A stretch of 64,000 bases of DNA from Balneolaceae bacterium (GCA_034521445.1 JAXHMM010000003.1:592157-656156), one strand, 5' to 3'. Counted from the first letter of the stretch, positions 35,169-45,754 are shown. Made by a program: numbers and translations. Notes: generated from the sequence alone by a model not told the origin.

Positions 35169-35630
35169 ATGGGACACTTTCAAAAGAAATCCGCCAGCAC
35201 CAGTACGGAGGTGCCCACGGCCTCCATGCCGGATATTGTTTTCATGCTGTTGATCTTCTTCATGGTGACCACCGTGCTTCGCGAGGTCACCTTGAAGGTA
35301 CGGGTCAACTTTACCCAGGCTGAAAACATCGAAAAAATCGAACAGAAGCGCCTTATCTCCTACATCTATGTGGGTCCACTCAAACTGGGTCCCAACGAGG
35401 TCGGGGAGACCGAGATTCAGATTGACGATGCCATCATCGAGGACATCGGGTCCATCGAGAAGCTGATGTACGACAAGCTGATGGAGCAGCCCAAGCTCAT
35501 TGTCTCGCTGCGCGTAGACGAAGAGGTCAATACCGGCATCGTAACTGACATACAGGAAGAGTTGCGCGACGCCAACGCACTGCGCATCAACTACTCAACC
35601 AAACGCGAAGTGAACACGGGCGGCAACTGA
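35169..35630 (+). CDS. ExbD/TolR-family biopolymer transport protein, second copy
   Basis: The 153-residue protein has an N-terminal TASMPDIVFMLLIFFMVTTVL helix with the proton-path Asp (residue near 22) and a periplasmic part ending in EVNTGIVTDIQEELRDANALRINYST. It is shorter than the first copy and shares only the membrane helix pattern, so the two probably form a heteromeric stator. A strong terminator (35653-35690) closes the operon. Confidence 0.88.
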   Translation: MGHFQKKSASTSTEVPTASMPDIVFMLLIFFMVTTVLREVTLKVRVNFTQAENIEKIEQKRLISYIYVGPLKLGPNEVGETEIQIDDAIIEDIGSIEKLMYDKLMEQPKLIVSLRVDEEVNTGIVTDIQEELRDANALRINYSTKREVNTGGN

Positions 35631-35652
35631 TCCTGACACGTACTTCAATGAC

Positions 35653-35690
35653 AAAAAGGCAACTGCATCCCGGTGCAGCTTGCCTTTTTT
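35653..35690 (+). terminator. Terminator of the ExbB/ExbD operon
   Basis: AAAAAGGCAA pairs with TTGCCTTTTTT around an inner CTGCA/TGCAG hairpin, ending in a T run. It lies 22 bp after the exbD stop. Confidence 0.85.
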
Positions 35691-35711
35691 CTTTATAGCG
35701 CACGCTAGACC

Positions 35712-36776
35712 ATGGGAAACGATTCCTTTCGAAGCATACAGTCAGTGGGACGAAGCCGGCTTATCGACGAACTGCTGGAAGACGGTCCTGATCCGGAGTC
35801 GCCCCTCCAGGCCGGACCTGGAGACGACGCTGCCGTGGTGCGGCGCCGCACCGGCGGGGACGGGGACGACGGTCCCGCAGAATCCGAACGCCTCGAGCTG
35901 CTCTCCTCGGAAACCTTCATGGAGGGGGTGGACTTCGACCTGACCTACACGCCCCTGCATCACCTGGGCTACAAGGTGGCGAGCGCGGCGGTAAGCGACA
36001 TCTATGCCATGAACGGTACGCCCGACCTGCTGCTGGTCAACCTGGCCGTGCCCAACAAACTTTCGGTGGACATGCTTCGGGAGATCTACCGCGGCATCCA
36101 CGCTGCGGGGCAGGAGTACGGCACGCAGGTGGCCGGGGGCGACCTCGGCGCCTCGCACCGCCTGCTCAACCTGAGCGTTACCGCTACGGGCACCGTGCCC
36201 GCCGGACGCGTGCGCTACCGCTCGGGCGCCTCCGAGGGAGAGGCCATCTGCGTAAGCGGCGACCTGGGCGGGGCCATCGCAGGACTTCGCATCCTGATGC
36301 GCGAAAAGGATTTCTGGCAGGAGCACGGGGAGCAGCAGGCCTTTCAGCCCGACCTTGAAGACTACGAGTACGTGGTGGGTCGCCAGCTGGTGCCCGTCGC
36401 ACGGCGCGACGTGGTGGAGGCCTTCGGCCGGACGGGACTGATGCCGGGGGCACTGACCGACGTGTCCCAGGGACTGGTGGCCAGCCTCCGCCAGGTGGCC
36501 GAAGCGTCGGGCCTGGGCTGCTACGTCTACCAGGCCGCCCTCCCCGTAGCCCTGGATACCCGAACCGTCGCCGACGAGATGAAGGAAGAGGCCGACAAGT
36601 ACGCCCTTTTCGGCGGGGAGGACTACGAGATGCTCTTCACCCTGCCCGAGGGCGACGTGGAGCGGCTGGCCGAACAGTTCGAGGATTTTGTGGTGGTGGG
36701 CAAGATTACCGGCGAACCGGGCGTTACCATGCAGACCGCCGAAGGAGAGACGGTGCGCCTGGAAGAGGAGGGGTGA
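35712..36776 (+). CDS. thiL: Thiamine-monophosphate kinase
   Basis: The 354-residue protein phosphorylates thiamine phosphate to the cofactor TPP. It shows AGPGDDAAVV near residue 33, ETFMEGVDFDLTYTPLHHLGYKVASAAVSDIYAMNGTP near 75-110, AGGDLGAS near 145 and GALTDVSQGLVASL near 255, ending in LFGGEDYEMLF near 300. It begins 22 bp after the terminator of the preceding operon. No other thiamine gene is in the window. A 176-bp gap without a gene follows before ftsH. Confidence 0.92.
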   Translation: MGNDSFRSIQSVGRSRLIDELLEDGPDPESPLQAGPGDDAAVVRRRTGGDGDDGPAESERLELLSSETFMEGVDFDLTYTPLHHLGYKVASAAVSDIYAMNGTPDLLLVNLAVPNKLSVDMLREIYRGIHAAGQEYGTQVAGGDLGASHRLLNLSVTATGTVPAGRVRYRSGASEGEAICVSGDLGGAIAGLRILMREKDFWQEHGEQQAFQPDLEDYEYVVGRQLVPVARRDVVEAFGRTGLMPGALTDVSQGLVASLRQVAEASGLGCYVYQAALPVALDTRTVADEMKEEADKYALFGGEDYEMLFTLPEGDVERLAEQFEDFVVVGKITGEPGVTMQTAEGETVRLEEEG

Positions 36777-36952
36777 GGGGGACACGTTTATGTACGCGTT
36801 CCGCGGAACCTTTTACCCGCCCGTACGTAGGCCTTCCGGCTCCCCGAAGGAGCAACACGCCGGGCGCAAGGGCCTCCCGGCGGCTGCGCAGTTCTATCAA
36901 TTTTGCCGTATATTGGTACTATCGGCCTTAATATTCATGCTCTCTATACGCG

Positions 36953-39073
36953 ATGTCTGATTCGAACAAATTCCCCAACCGTACGCCCAAAAAAGGGGAC
37001 TCCAAGAAGGGCGGGGACAATTCCTCCCGCTTTCCGATCTGGATTTATGTGGTGCTCTTCCTGGCGCTGCTGGCCTTCCAGTTCTGGTTTATCAGTCCCG
37101 ATGGCGACAACCGCATCAAGTACAGCACCTTCCTGGAGTACGTGGAAGAGGGCTACATCTCCCAGATCACCATCCGCAACGGCACGGAGATTACAGGTGA
37201 TTACAGCGCCAAAGCCGTTGAGGAGGGAATTGTCACGCCTCCCCCGCCCGATGAAAACCCGTGGCCGCTGGGCGGCGGCTCGGAGGGCAATACCTTCACC
37301 AGCACCATGCTGGAGGGCGATGATATACGACCCTTGCTCGACGAGCACGAGGTGGTCTATGACGTGCGCATCGAAGAGAGCTGGTTCAACGGCATTCTCA
37401 TTTGGCTCATACTCATTGGGCTGGCTATCGCTTTCTGGATCTATATCTTCCGCCGCATGAACCCCGGCCAGCAGGTGCTGAATATCGGCAAGAACAAAGC
37501 CTCGTTATACGACAAGCAGGCCGATAACAAGGTTTCCTTCAAGGACGTGGCCGGCCTGCAGGAGGCCAAGGCCGAAGTGGAGGAGGTGGTGGAGTTCCTC
37601 AGGAATCCCAAGAAGTTCACCAAGCTGGGGGGAACGCTCCCCAAGGGTGTGCTGCTGGTGGGTCCCCCGGGCACGGGCAAGACGTTGCTGGCTAAGGCAA
37701 CGGCCGGGGAGGCTGACGTACCCTTCTTCAGCCTCAGCGGTTCCGACTTCGTGGAGATGTTTGTGGGGGTGGGCGCGGCGCGCGTGCGCGACCTCTTCAA
37801 GCAGGCCAAGGAGAAGGCGCCTTGCATCATTTTCATTGACGAGATTGACGCCATCGGACGCAGCCGCGGACGGGGCATGATGATGGGTTCCAACGACGAG
37901 CGTGAGAACACCCTCAACCAGCTCCTCAGCGAGATGGACGGCTTCAACACCGACAAGGGGGTCATTATCATGGCGGCCACCAACCGCCCCGACGTACTAG
38001 ACTCGGCGCTGCTGCGTCCCGGGCGCTTCGATCGGCAGATCCTCATTGACAAGCCCGACCTGCGCGGCCGCGTGGAGGTGCTTAAGGTGCACACCCGCAA
38101 CATCAAGATGTCTACGGACATCGACCTGAAGCTGCTTGCCTCCCAGACCCCGGGTTTCGCCGGGGCCGAGCTGGCCAACCTCTGCAACGAGGCCGCTCTG
38201 ATGGCCGCACGACGCGACAAGGAGCAGGTGGAGATGGACGATTTCCAGGACTCCATCGAACGCGTCATCGCCGGCCTGGAGAAGAAAAACAAGCTCATCA
38301 GTCCGCACGAGCGCAAGATCGTGGCCTACCACGAGTCGGGCCACGCCATCGTGGGATGGTACCTCGAGCACACCGATCCGGTGCTGAAGGTGAGTATCGT
38401 GCCCCGCGGGCTCGCGGCCCTGGGATATACCCTGCAGACGCCGCTGGAGGACCGCTTCCTGATGACCACCGAGGAGCTCAACGACAAGATCTGCGCGCTG
38501 CTCGGGGGACGCATCGCCGAGGAGATCATCTTCGGGCGCATCTCTACAGGTGCCCAGAACGATCTGGAGCGCATCACCAATATGGCCTTTGCCATGGTGG
38601 CCGAGTACGGCATGAGCGAGGAGCTGGGCTACATCTCCCTGAAAGACACCCAGAATCCCGATAACAGCTACGGCTTCAACAAGAAGTATTCGGAGAAGAC
38701 CGCCGAGCGCATCGACCAGGCCGTCAACGACATCATCCGACGCAACTACGAGCGCACCAAGGCGCTGCTGACCGAACAGAAGGAGAATCTGGAACATATG
38801 GCGCAGACCCTCCTGGAGAAGGAGGTGCTGGACCACAACGACCTGCGCGATCTGCTGGGCGACCAGCCCGAGGGCAAGTACCCCGAAGGCATCTTCAAAG
38901 ACGAGAAGCGCCAGGTGAACGGCAAATCTGATACCGCTCCCGAAACGGCCGGCCGGCAGGAGGGAGAGAAGACGACCGCCTCTCCGAACAGCGGCCCCGA
39001 AGAGGAATCCGCTTCCGAGACCGAAAGTACCGAAGGCGGCGATAAATCAGTATCGGGCGAGTCCGCCAGCTGA
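36953..39073 (+). CDS. ftsH: ATP-dependent zinc metalloprotease FtsH
   Basis: The 706-residue membrane protease has a first helix near residues 28-46, a periplasmic domain with an inserted Pro-rich loop, a second helix near 145-163, and the AAA domain with Walker A GPPGTGKT near 237. It also has [11 protein letters not shown], the SRH, and the zinc site HESGH near 460. It degrades membrane and regulatory proteins. The C-terminal 80 residues after the protease domain are low-complexity Glu/Ser/Thr-rich, longer than in E. coli. Confidence 0.96.
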   Translation: MSDSNKFPNRTPKKGDSKKGGDNSSRFPIWIYVVLFLALLAFQFWFISPDGDNRIKYSTFLEYVEEGYISQITIRNGTEITGDYSAKAVEEGIVTPPPPDENPWPLGGGSEGNTFTSTMLEGDDIRPLLDEHEVVYDVRIEESWFNGILIWLILIGLAIAFWIYIFRRMNPGQQVLNIGKNKASLYDKQADNKVSFKDVAGLQEAKAEVEEVVEFLRNPKKFTKLGGTLPKGVLLVGPPGTGKTLLAKATAGEADVPFFSLSGSDFVEMFVGVGAARVRDLFKQAKEKAPCIIFIDEIDAIGRSRGRGMMMGSNDERENTLNQLLSEMDGFNTDKGVIIMAATNRPDVLDSALLRPGRFDRQILIDKPDLRGRVEVLKVHTRNIKMSTDIDLKLLASQTPGFAGAELANLCNEAALMAARRDKEQVEMDDFQDSIERVIAGLEKKNKLISPHERKIVAYHESGHAIVGWYLEHTDPVLKVSIVPRGLAALGYTLQTPLEDRFLMTTEELNDKICALLGGRIAEEIIFGRISTGAQNDLERITNMAFAMVAEYGMSEELGYISLKDTQNPDNSYGFNKKYSEKTAERIDQAVNDIIRRNYERTKALLTEQKENLEHMAQTLLEKEVLDHNDLRDLLGDQPEGKYPEGIFKDEKRQVNGKSDTAPETAGRQEGEKTTASPNSGPEEESASETESTEGGDKSVSGESAS

Positions 39074-39158
39074 TTCCCCTACTCCCCTCCACAGAAGCCT
39101 TTCAAGGGACACCGGCCCGCCTTTCCCCGCCGGTCCCCCCGCGGCGCCTGCGCCCTTC

Positions 39159-39231
39159 GTAACACTGCGGTAACATGGGCCTAACATGGGCTTCATCCTT
39201 TCCTAACAGAAGGGTAAAGCTGAGATAACCG
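39159..39231 (+). promoter_or_regulatory. Seven half-sites at exact 11-bp spacing before the TonB receptor (PhoB-like array)
   Basis: Seven 7-mers begin at 39159, 39170, 39181, 39192, 39203, 39214 and 39225: GTAACAC, GTAACAT, CTAACAT, TTCATCC, CTAACAG, GTAAAGC, ATAACCG. The spacer is always 4 bp. This is the geometry of PhoB/PhoP boxes (7-bp direct repeats, 4-bp spacers). A TATGCTTG promoter element lies at 39251-39258 without a TTG -33 box, as expected of an activator-dependent promoter. The phosphate link is inference. Confidence 0.7.
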
Positions 39232-39309
39232 TATCGCAACCTGCGTGTGCTATGCTTGGTGTGTTGAACAGGAGTCAACCGCCAACCGCAACTTATCAGC
39301 ACACATACC

Positions 39310-42102
39310 GTGATTACCCTTACCAAAACCACGATCAGCAAGCCGGCAGCGATATGCCTCGCTGTCCTGTTCCTTTTCTCAAGCGAAATCCGGGCCCAGG
39401 ATTCCACCGCCCAAGCTCAATCCATCGTAAATGGCGCACAGGCCGCTGTCCAGACCGGCAAGATCACCGGCAGGGTGGTGGACGCCGAGACCGGCGAAAC
39501 CATCATAAGCGCCAACGTCGGTATAGTGGGCACTACCCGCGGCGACGCGACGGACATCAACGGGAGATACACCATTTCCGGACTGCAGCCGGGCATCTAT
39601 GCCCTGCAGGTCTCCTACGTGACCCACACCCGCAAGACCATTACGGGCATCAAGGTAAACGACGGCGAAGTGACCACGGTCAACGTGGCCTTGCAGCAGC
39701 AGACCTACGGGCTGGATGAGATCACCGTCACCGCCGAGGTAAACAGCAGCAGCGATGCCGGGCTGCTCTCCCTGCAGAAAAAGGCCACCGCCGTGCAGGA
39801 CGGGATCTCCTCGGAGATGCTCTCCAAGACGGGTGACGGCGACGTCTCCGAAGCTATGAAGCGCGTGACGGGCGTAACCATTCAGAATGGGCAGGACGTC
39901 TTTGTGCGCGGGCTGGGCAACCGCTACAGCAACGTGCAGCTCAACGGCGCGCAGGTGCCCTCCACCAATCCCAATAAAAAGGAGGCGCCCCTCGATCTTT
40001 TCGGCAGCGGACTCATTGATAACATTGTCGTCCAGAAGACCTACACGCCTGACCAGAGCGCTGAGTTTTCGGGCGGTTCGGTGCAGATCACCACGCGGGA
40101 GTTCCCTGATGCGCGCAGCCTCACCTTCGGCTATTCAACCAGCTACAATACCGTCTCCGCCTTCGACCATATGCTCTCGGGTCCCGGCAGCTCCACCGAC
40201 TTCCTGGGATTCGACAGCGGCAAGCGCAGCCTGCCCTCCATTTTGAATAATCAGCGGGTGAGCGACGACATCGCCCCGCAGGTGGCCGAAGCCCTGCACG
40301 ACGAGTGGAACCTCAGCAACAGCCGCCACGCCGTGCCCTCGCAGAGTTTCAGCGTGGACTACGCCAACCAGTTCAACGAAGACGCCCTCCCCATAGGAAT
40401 GGTGAGCAACCTCAGCTACAAATACAACCGGGATATGCGGCCGGACCAGACTTCGCGCTTCATCCAGTTTTTCAACGAACTGGGACCCAACTACCGCACA
40501 AACTACCAGGTGAACGAGGGACGCGAGGAGGCCGACCTCAGCGCCATGCTGAACCTTTTCATGAAGCCATCCCCGCTGACCAAGATCGGGCTGAAGACCC
40601 TCTACTCGAACTCCACCACCAAGAGCAGCAAGGTGATCGAGGGACCCTATCAGAACGGGGTGAACCGGCTGACCGTCTCGGAATTCGACCGCCGCAACAT
40701 CTTCTCCACCGCCCTGGAGGTGGACACCTACTTTGACGACTTTCTCTCCTCGCGTCTGACGGGAAGCCTCAGTTACAGCCGCGCCCTGCGCGTTCGTCCC
40801 GACCGGCGCACGACCCGCTACAACCTGACCGGCCAGACGTACCGTTTCCGCGCCTATGGCGACTACAACGGGCACTTCTTTTCCGATCAGGAGGATCACA
40901 ACTACGCCGGGGAGCTGAAGTACCGCTTCGATCCGGCCGATTTTGTAGAGGTTTCGATGGGCCTGAGTGCCACCGTCAAGGACCGCCGATTCACCGCCCG
41001 CCGCTTTGCCTATCGTGACAACGTGGCGCCATTTATAACCGACATGTCCACCCTATCGCCGGGCGAGGTGCTCGACGACGCCAACGTGGGCAGCGGCGTG
41101 CTGGAACTGGTCGAATTCACCCAGTTCGGTGTGAAACAGTCTGACTGGTATGACGGTTTCCAGACCATCTTCGCAGGTTTTGCAAGCACCGGCTGGAACC
41201 CTGTTGACCGTCTGAGCCTGGAGATTGGGGCACGGGTGGAACAATCCGTGCAGACCATCGAGGTGCCCGAGTCGCTGGGCGGCGATTACGTGGAGGCTGC
41301 CGAGGTGGCCAACACCGATTTCCTTCCGGCCATCAACGCCACATGGGAACTGTCCGCCGAAACCAATCTGCGCGCGGCCTATTCGCGTACCCTGGCGCGG
41401 CCGGAATTCCGCGAGATTGCCAATTTTAATTTTGCTGACTTCTTCGGCGGTCAGAGGGTCTACGGCAACCCCGATCTCAAGCGGACTCGCATCACCAACT
41501 ACGATTTGCGCCTGGAGACCTACCCGAAGGCGGGTGAGATGTTTGCCGTCAGCGTCTTTTACAAGCAGTTCAAAAACCCCATCGAGATTTTCTATCGCCT
41601 GACCGACGCCAACGAGGTGTTCTATGACAACGCCCCGGAAGCTGATCTCTACGGCATCGAGCTGGAAGGCCGTAAAAACGTGACGGAACGGCTGCAGCTG
41701 GTGGGCAATTTCTCCTGGATTTTTTCCGAGTCGCGCATGAATCCCGAAGCCGCCAGCCGCGTGCCCAACCTGAAGCGTCCCATGGTGGGGCAGTCGCCCT
41801 TCGTGATAAACGCCTCGGCCTTCTACACCATCCCGAGATGGAATATGGACCTGTCGCTCAGCTACAACACCTTCGGCGAACGCATCGTCACCGTAGGCAA
41901 GAGGGAACAGCAGTACGACGAGTACGAGCAGCCCTTCCACAGCCTGGGCGCGCGGGTGGATTACCGCCTGGGACGCGTGGGACTCAGCCTGGAGGCGGGC
42001 AACCTGCTGAACGACGACACGGTCTACCGTCAGGGACCGGCCACCACCTTTAGCTACAGCCCAGGCATGACCTTCAAGCTGGGAGCCAGGCTCTCGCTGT
42101 AG
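39310..42102 (+). CDS. TonB-dependent outer-membrane receptor with carboxypeptidase-like N-terminal domain
   Basis: The 930-residue protein starts at GTG 39310 with a signal peptide (to about residue 30, EIRAQ). A carboxypeptidase-regulatory-like beta domain follows (about 50-140, TGKITGRVVDAETGETI with GRYTISGLQPGIY), then a plug domain (about 150-250, with VFVRGLGNRYSNVQLNGAQVP-type loop). About 22 barrel strands end in GARLSL. It imports a ligand across the outer membrane with energy from ExbBD/TonB. The 11-bp operator array just upstream suggests a starvation-inducible receptor. It is co-transcribed with the beta-helix lipoprotein 77 bp downstream. The ligand is unknown. Confidence 0.93.
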   Translation: MITLTKTTISKPAAICLAVLFLFSSEIRAQDSTAQAQSIVNGAQAAVQTGKITGRVVDAETGETIISANVGIVGTTRGDATDINGRYTISGLQPGIYALQVSYVTHTRKTITGIKVNDGEVTTVNVALQQQTYGLDEITVTAEVNSSSDAGLLSLQKKATAVQDGISSEMLSKTGDGDVSEAMKRVTGVTIQNGQDVFVRGLGNRYSNVQLNGAQVPSTNPNKKEAPLDLFGSGLIDNIVVQKTYTPDQSAEFSGGSVQITTREFPDARSLTFGYSTSYNTVSAFDHMLSGPGSSTDFLGFDSGKRSLPSILNNQRVSDDIAPQVAEALHDEWNLSNSRHAVPSQSFSVDYANQFNEDALPIGMVSNLSYKYNRDMRPDQTSRFIQFFNELGPNYRTNYQVNEGREEADLSAMLNLFMKPSPLTKIGLKTLYSNSTTKSSKVIEGPYQNGVNRLTVSEFDRRNIFSTALEVDTYFDDFLSSRLTGSLSYSRALRVRPDRRTTRYNLTGQTYRFRAYGDYNGHFFSDQEDHNYAGELKYRFDPADFVEVSMGLSATVKDRRFTARRFAYRDNVAPFITDMSTLSPGEVLDDANVGSGVLELVEFTQFGVKQSDWYDGFQTIFAGFASTGWNPVDRLSLEIGARVEQSVQTIEVPESLGGDYVEAAEVANTDFLPAINATWELSAETNLRAAYSRTLARPEFREIANFNFADFFGGQRVYGNPDLKRTRITNYDLRLETYPKAGEMFAVSVFYKQFKNPIEIFYRLTDANEVFYDNAPEADLYGIELEGRKNVTERLQLVGNFSWIFSESRMNPEAASRVPNLKRPMVGQSPFVINASAFYTIPRWNMDLSLSYNTFGERIVTVGKREQQYDEYEQPFHSLGARVDYRLGRVGLSLEAGNLLNDDTVYRQGPATTFSYSPGMTFKLGARLSL

Positions 42103-42179
42103 CCGCAGGCTTAATGCTTTCTGAACAACGAAACGCACCAAACAACACCAACCACTCATAAATAACATCTACATTTACC

Positions 42180-43523
42180 ATGAAATCTACCTTCACCAAG
42201 CTACTTGCCATTCTGCTGCTGCCGTCGATGCTCCTCCTCGCGGGCTGCTCCGACGATGACGACCCCACCGTCGACCCCCCCGACGAGGGAGCGGAGATTC
42301 CCGCTCTTTACGAGGACCTTCCCGGTGAACCCATCGCCGAAGACGAAACCTGGTCCAACGACACCACCCTCACCGGTCCCCGCTACGTGCTGCCCGGCGT
42401 GACCCTAACGGTCGAGGAGGGTGTCACCGTCACCTTTACCTACCACAATAATGTGAACGCCAACGTGGGCACCATCATCACCCTGCCCGGCGACGACGAT
42501 AACTTTAGGGAAGACCGTCCAAGCGGTCGACTGGTGGCGGAAGGTACGGCGAACAATCCCATCGTCTTTACCTCCGATCGCAAGCAGGTGGCCAGCTGGG
42601 GCGGCATCATCCTGGCCGGCGAGGCGAGCAACAACGTGCCCGGAGGCTTCGGCGAGATCGAGGGACTCGGCCAGGGCGTGCAGTACGGCGTCGACCTGAA
42701 CGACGGCGAAACCTTCAGGGACGGCGACGACAGCGGAACGCTCAGCTACGTACGCATCGAGTATTCGGGGTACAGCATCTCCGACGGCTCCGAGCTGCAG
42801 GCGCTCACCCTCTACTCGGTGGGCAGCGGCACCCAGGTTGACCACATCAGCCTCTTCCAGACCGTCGACGACGGCGTGGAGCTCTTCGGGGGCACGGTGG
42901 ACATCAAATACCTGGTGGCCGTGGGGGCCGCCGACGACAGCTTTGACTACGACCAGGGCTGGACCGGACGCGGACAGTTCTGGCTGGGCGTGCAGACGAC
43001 CCCCTCCAACCGTGGATTCGAAAACGACGGCTGCGACGACCAGGCCGACTGCGACGGGGGCAACGGCGCCACCGCTCCGCAGATCTACAACGTGACCATC
43101 TACGGCAACGGCCAGGACAACGGGGAGAACACCTACGGACTCTACCTGCGCGAGAGCATCGAAGGAGAGTACAAGAACATCGTCATCGCCAACTTCCAGA
43201 AAGCCACCGGCTATCCCATCTACGTGGACGAGGGCGACGGAACCGACGGGAATGTGGGACAGACCCTATCGTTCGGGGGCAACATCAGTTGGAACAATGC
43301 CGACGACGGCACCGGGCTCCCTTACTACAACCAGCTGGGAATCGAGCAGGTGAATCCGCAGTTTGTGGATCCCGCCGGCTTCGACTTCTCCCTGCAGGCC
43401 GGCTCGCCCGCCCTTGGGGGCGCCGCCGACATCCCCAACGACGGTTTCTTTGACCAGGTGACCTATCGCGGTGCCTTCGGTACCGATAACTGGGCCGACG
43501 CCACCTGGGTACGCTTTCAATAA
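42180..43523 (+). CDS. Secreted lipoprotein with probable parallel beta-helix fold
   Basis: The 447-residue protein has a lipoprotein signal (LLLAGC, lipid on C23) and an Asp-rich spacer, then repetitive Gly/Asn/Asp-rich segments such as VTLTVEEGVTVTF, NPIVFTSDRKQV, GTLSYVRIEYSGY and GTQVDHISLF typical of right-handed beta-helix proteins. It lacks a recognisable lyase active site. Its place behind the TonB receptor and operator array suggests a surface ligand-binding or degrading partner of the same uptake system. It is also possible that it is simply an adhesin; function unknown. Confidence 0.75.
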   Translation: MKSTFTKLLAILLLPSMLLLAGCSDDDDPTVDPPDEGAEIPALYEDLPGEPIAEDETWSNDTTLTGPRYVLPGVTLTVEEGVTVTFTYHNNVNANVGTIITLPGDDDNFREDRPSGRLVAEGTANNPIVFTSDRKQVASWGGIILAGEASNNVPGGFGEIEGLGQGVQYGVDLNDGETFRDGDDSGTLSYVRIEYSGYSISDGSELQALTLYSVGSGTQVDHISLFQTVDDGVELFGGTVDIKYLVAVGAADDSFDYDQGWTGRGQFWLGVQTTPSNRGFENDGCDDQADCDGGNGATAPQIYNVTIYGNGQDNGENTYGLYLRESIEGEYKNIVIANFQKATGYPIYVDEGDGTDGNVGQTLSFGGNISWNNADDGTGLPYYNQLGIEQVNPQFVDPAGFDFSLQAGSPALGGAADIPNDGFFDQVTYRGAFGTDNWADATWVRFQ

Positions 43524-43577
43524 GGCTGACTCCTACATACGTCTCACATGTAATGTGTGAGGTGTGCTGATCACAGG

Positions 43578-43612
43578 GGGCCTTCCGTTGATTCGGGAGG
43601 CCCTCTTTTTTT
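43578..43612 (+). terminator. Terminator after the beta-helix lipoprotein
   Basis: GGGCCTTCC (43578-43586) pairs with GGGAGGCCC (43595-43603, one wobble) over an 8-base loop and is followed by TCTTTTTTT. Confidence 0.85.
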
Positions 43613-44008
43613 GGCTTTTGGCCTTTGGTGCCGCCTGTGATACCGCATGGGTCCGGAAGGGTATGCCTCCCAATAGGTCTCAAAAAGGTACCTCGAAATT
43701 TGTGAAAAATTCTCACCACAGGTATGTTCCTATGGCTATTGCTGCTTTTAAAGGCGGTTGGCTCCGCGCGACCGTGTGAAAAAATCACAAAAATGGGGAG
43801 TCGATTTCGGAGCGATGGGGGACATCCCCGGGCGGCTTCAATAGACGACCTCCCCAGGCGACCTCCCCAGACGGCCTTTCCAGGCGCCCCCAGGGCGATA
43901 AACGAAAGCTTCACGGACCGCCTGAGGTACCGGCCGTGCAGGAACCAATAGGGGCCAGGCCGTGTTATTCCGTGCGGACCGCATAACCAAACACAGAGAA
44001 TCCCCGCC
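43613..44008. other. 396-bp region without a gene, with candidate control signals for the pterin operon
   Basis: No convincing reading frame occurs on either strand. Visible signals are a TTG-N20-TATGTTCC promoter match (43700-43730), an inverted repeat TGTGA-N5-TCACA (43775-43789), and a related GTGA-N7-TCAC (43702-43716) overlapping the promoter. Three 13-bp direct repeats of type CGACCTCCCCAG lie at 43845-43883, and several GC-rich stems follow up to the start codon. It may be the long leader of the PTPS-folE2 transcript. Confidence 0.45.
43700..43730 (+). promoter_or_regulatory. Probable promoter of the PTPS-folE2 operon
   Basis: TTG (43700-43702), exactly 20 bp, then TATGTTCC (43723-43730): a two-mismatch form of TTG-N20-TAnnTTTG. 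If correct, the leader to the GTG at 44009 is about 270 bases. A GTGA-N7-TCAC palindrome overlaps it. Confidence 0.45.
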
Positions 44009-44455
44009 GTGGTATTTGTTACACGCAAAGCCCATTTCAATGCCGCCCACCGGCTTCACAACCCCTCCAAGTCGGACGCTTGGAACCGGAAGACCTACGG
44101 CAAGTGCAACCACGAGCACTGGCATGGGCACAACTACGTGCTGGAGGTGACCGTGGCCGGCACCCCCGACCGGGAGACCGGATATGTCATCGATCTGGCG
44201 GTCCTCAAAGGGATACTCAGAGAGCGCGTGGTGGACAAATGCGACCACAAAAACCTCAACATGGATGTCGATTTCCTGGAGGATGTGATTCCCTCCACCG
44301 AAAACATGGTTAAAGCCATCTACGAGGAACTGCGAGAACCTGTCGCGCGTGCCAGCTCCGCCGACGGTTTCCTCTACAAGGTGCACCTGCAGGAAACCGA
44401 ACGAAATTCGGCCTATTATTGTCCCTTCCTTTTGAAAAAGGAATTTCCCACGTAA
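44009..44455 (+). CDS. 6-pyruvoyl-tetrahydropterin synthase / 6-carboxytetrahydropterin synthase (PTPS/QueD) family protein
   Basis: The 148-residue protein (GTG start at 44009) has the three zinc-binding His of the family: one in KAHFNAAHRL near residue 13 and two in the HGHNY stretch near 40, preceded by KCNHEHW with the catalytic Cys. A later CDHKNLNMDVDF supplies the Asp/His pair. The 11-residue insertion before KCNH resembles eukaryotic-type PTPS rather than the shorter E. coli QueD. It could make a precursor of queuosine or of tetrahydrobiopterin. FolE2, next downstream and 33 bp away, would supply dihydroneopterin triphosphate. Confidence 0.88.
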   Translation: MVFVTRKAHFNAAHRLHNPSKSDAWNRKTYGKCNHEHWHGHNYVLEVTVAGTPDRETGYVIDLAVLKGILRERVVDKCDHKNLNMDVDFLEDVIPSTENMVKAIYEELREPVARASSADGFLYKVHLQETERNSAYYCPFLLKKEFPT

Positions 44456-44488
44456 CTTTAAACGTTGCAGCAGAACGATCCTGACCGC

Positions 44489-45388
<900 letters not shown>

Positions 45389-45461
45389 AGGGTCCTCAGG
45401 GGTCCTTATTGCTTCGTCCCCGTATGCAATAGCGCTTGTACATGTTGAGATAAATACGTAC

Positions 45462-45480
45462 TGTCTAGACAGTCTAGACA
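45462..45480 (+). promoter_or_regulatory. Palindromic operator of the Phd/VapC pair
   Basis: TGTCTAGACAGTCTAGACA contains a perfect 10-bp palindrome (45462-45471) and an overlapping second TCTAGA palindrome, ending 13 bp before the antitoxin ATG. Antitoxins of the Phd type repress their own promoters through such sites. Confidence 0.65.
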
Positions 45481-45493
45481 TAATAAACGACCC

Positions 45494-45754
45494 ATGAAAA
45501 CACACAGCTGGCAGGTACAGGAAGCAAAAAACAGGTTCAGTGAACTTGTAAGGAAAGCAAGCGAAGAGGGTCCCCAGACCATAACCAAGCATGGAAAAGA
45601 GAGCGCTGTGGTACTTTCTATGGAAGACTACAAACGATTAAAGGACCCGAATGAAGACCTCGTTACTTTTTTCGGTACATCACCGCTCAGGGAATATTCC
45701 GATGAGCTGGACCTGAAGCGCGATCCATCCGAAGGGCGCGACGTGGAACTGTGA
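45494..45754 (+). CDS. Phd/YefM-family antitoxin
   Basis: The 86-residue protein opens with the Phd fold signature WQVQEAKNRFSELVRKASEEGPQTITKHGKESAVVLSMEDYKRL (residues 6-49), which dimerises and binds DNA. The C-terminal tail is the toxin-neutralising segment. Its stop overlaps the GTG of the toxin frame (45751) by 4 bp. The operator at 45462-45480 precedes it. Because the toxin is shortened, the antitoxin may now be orphaned. Confidence 0.88.
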   Translation: MKTHSWQVQEAKNRFSELVRKASEEGPQTITKHGKESAVVLSMEDYKRLKDPNEDLVTFFGTSPLREYSDELDLKRDPSEGRDVEL

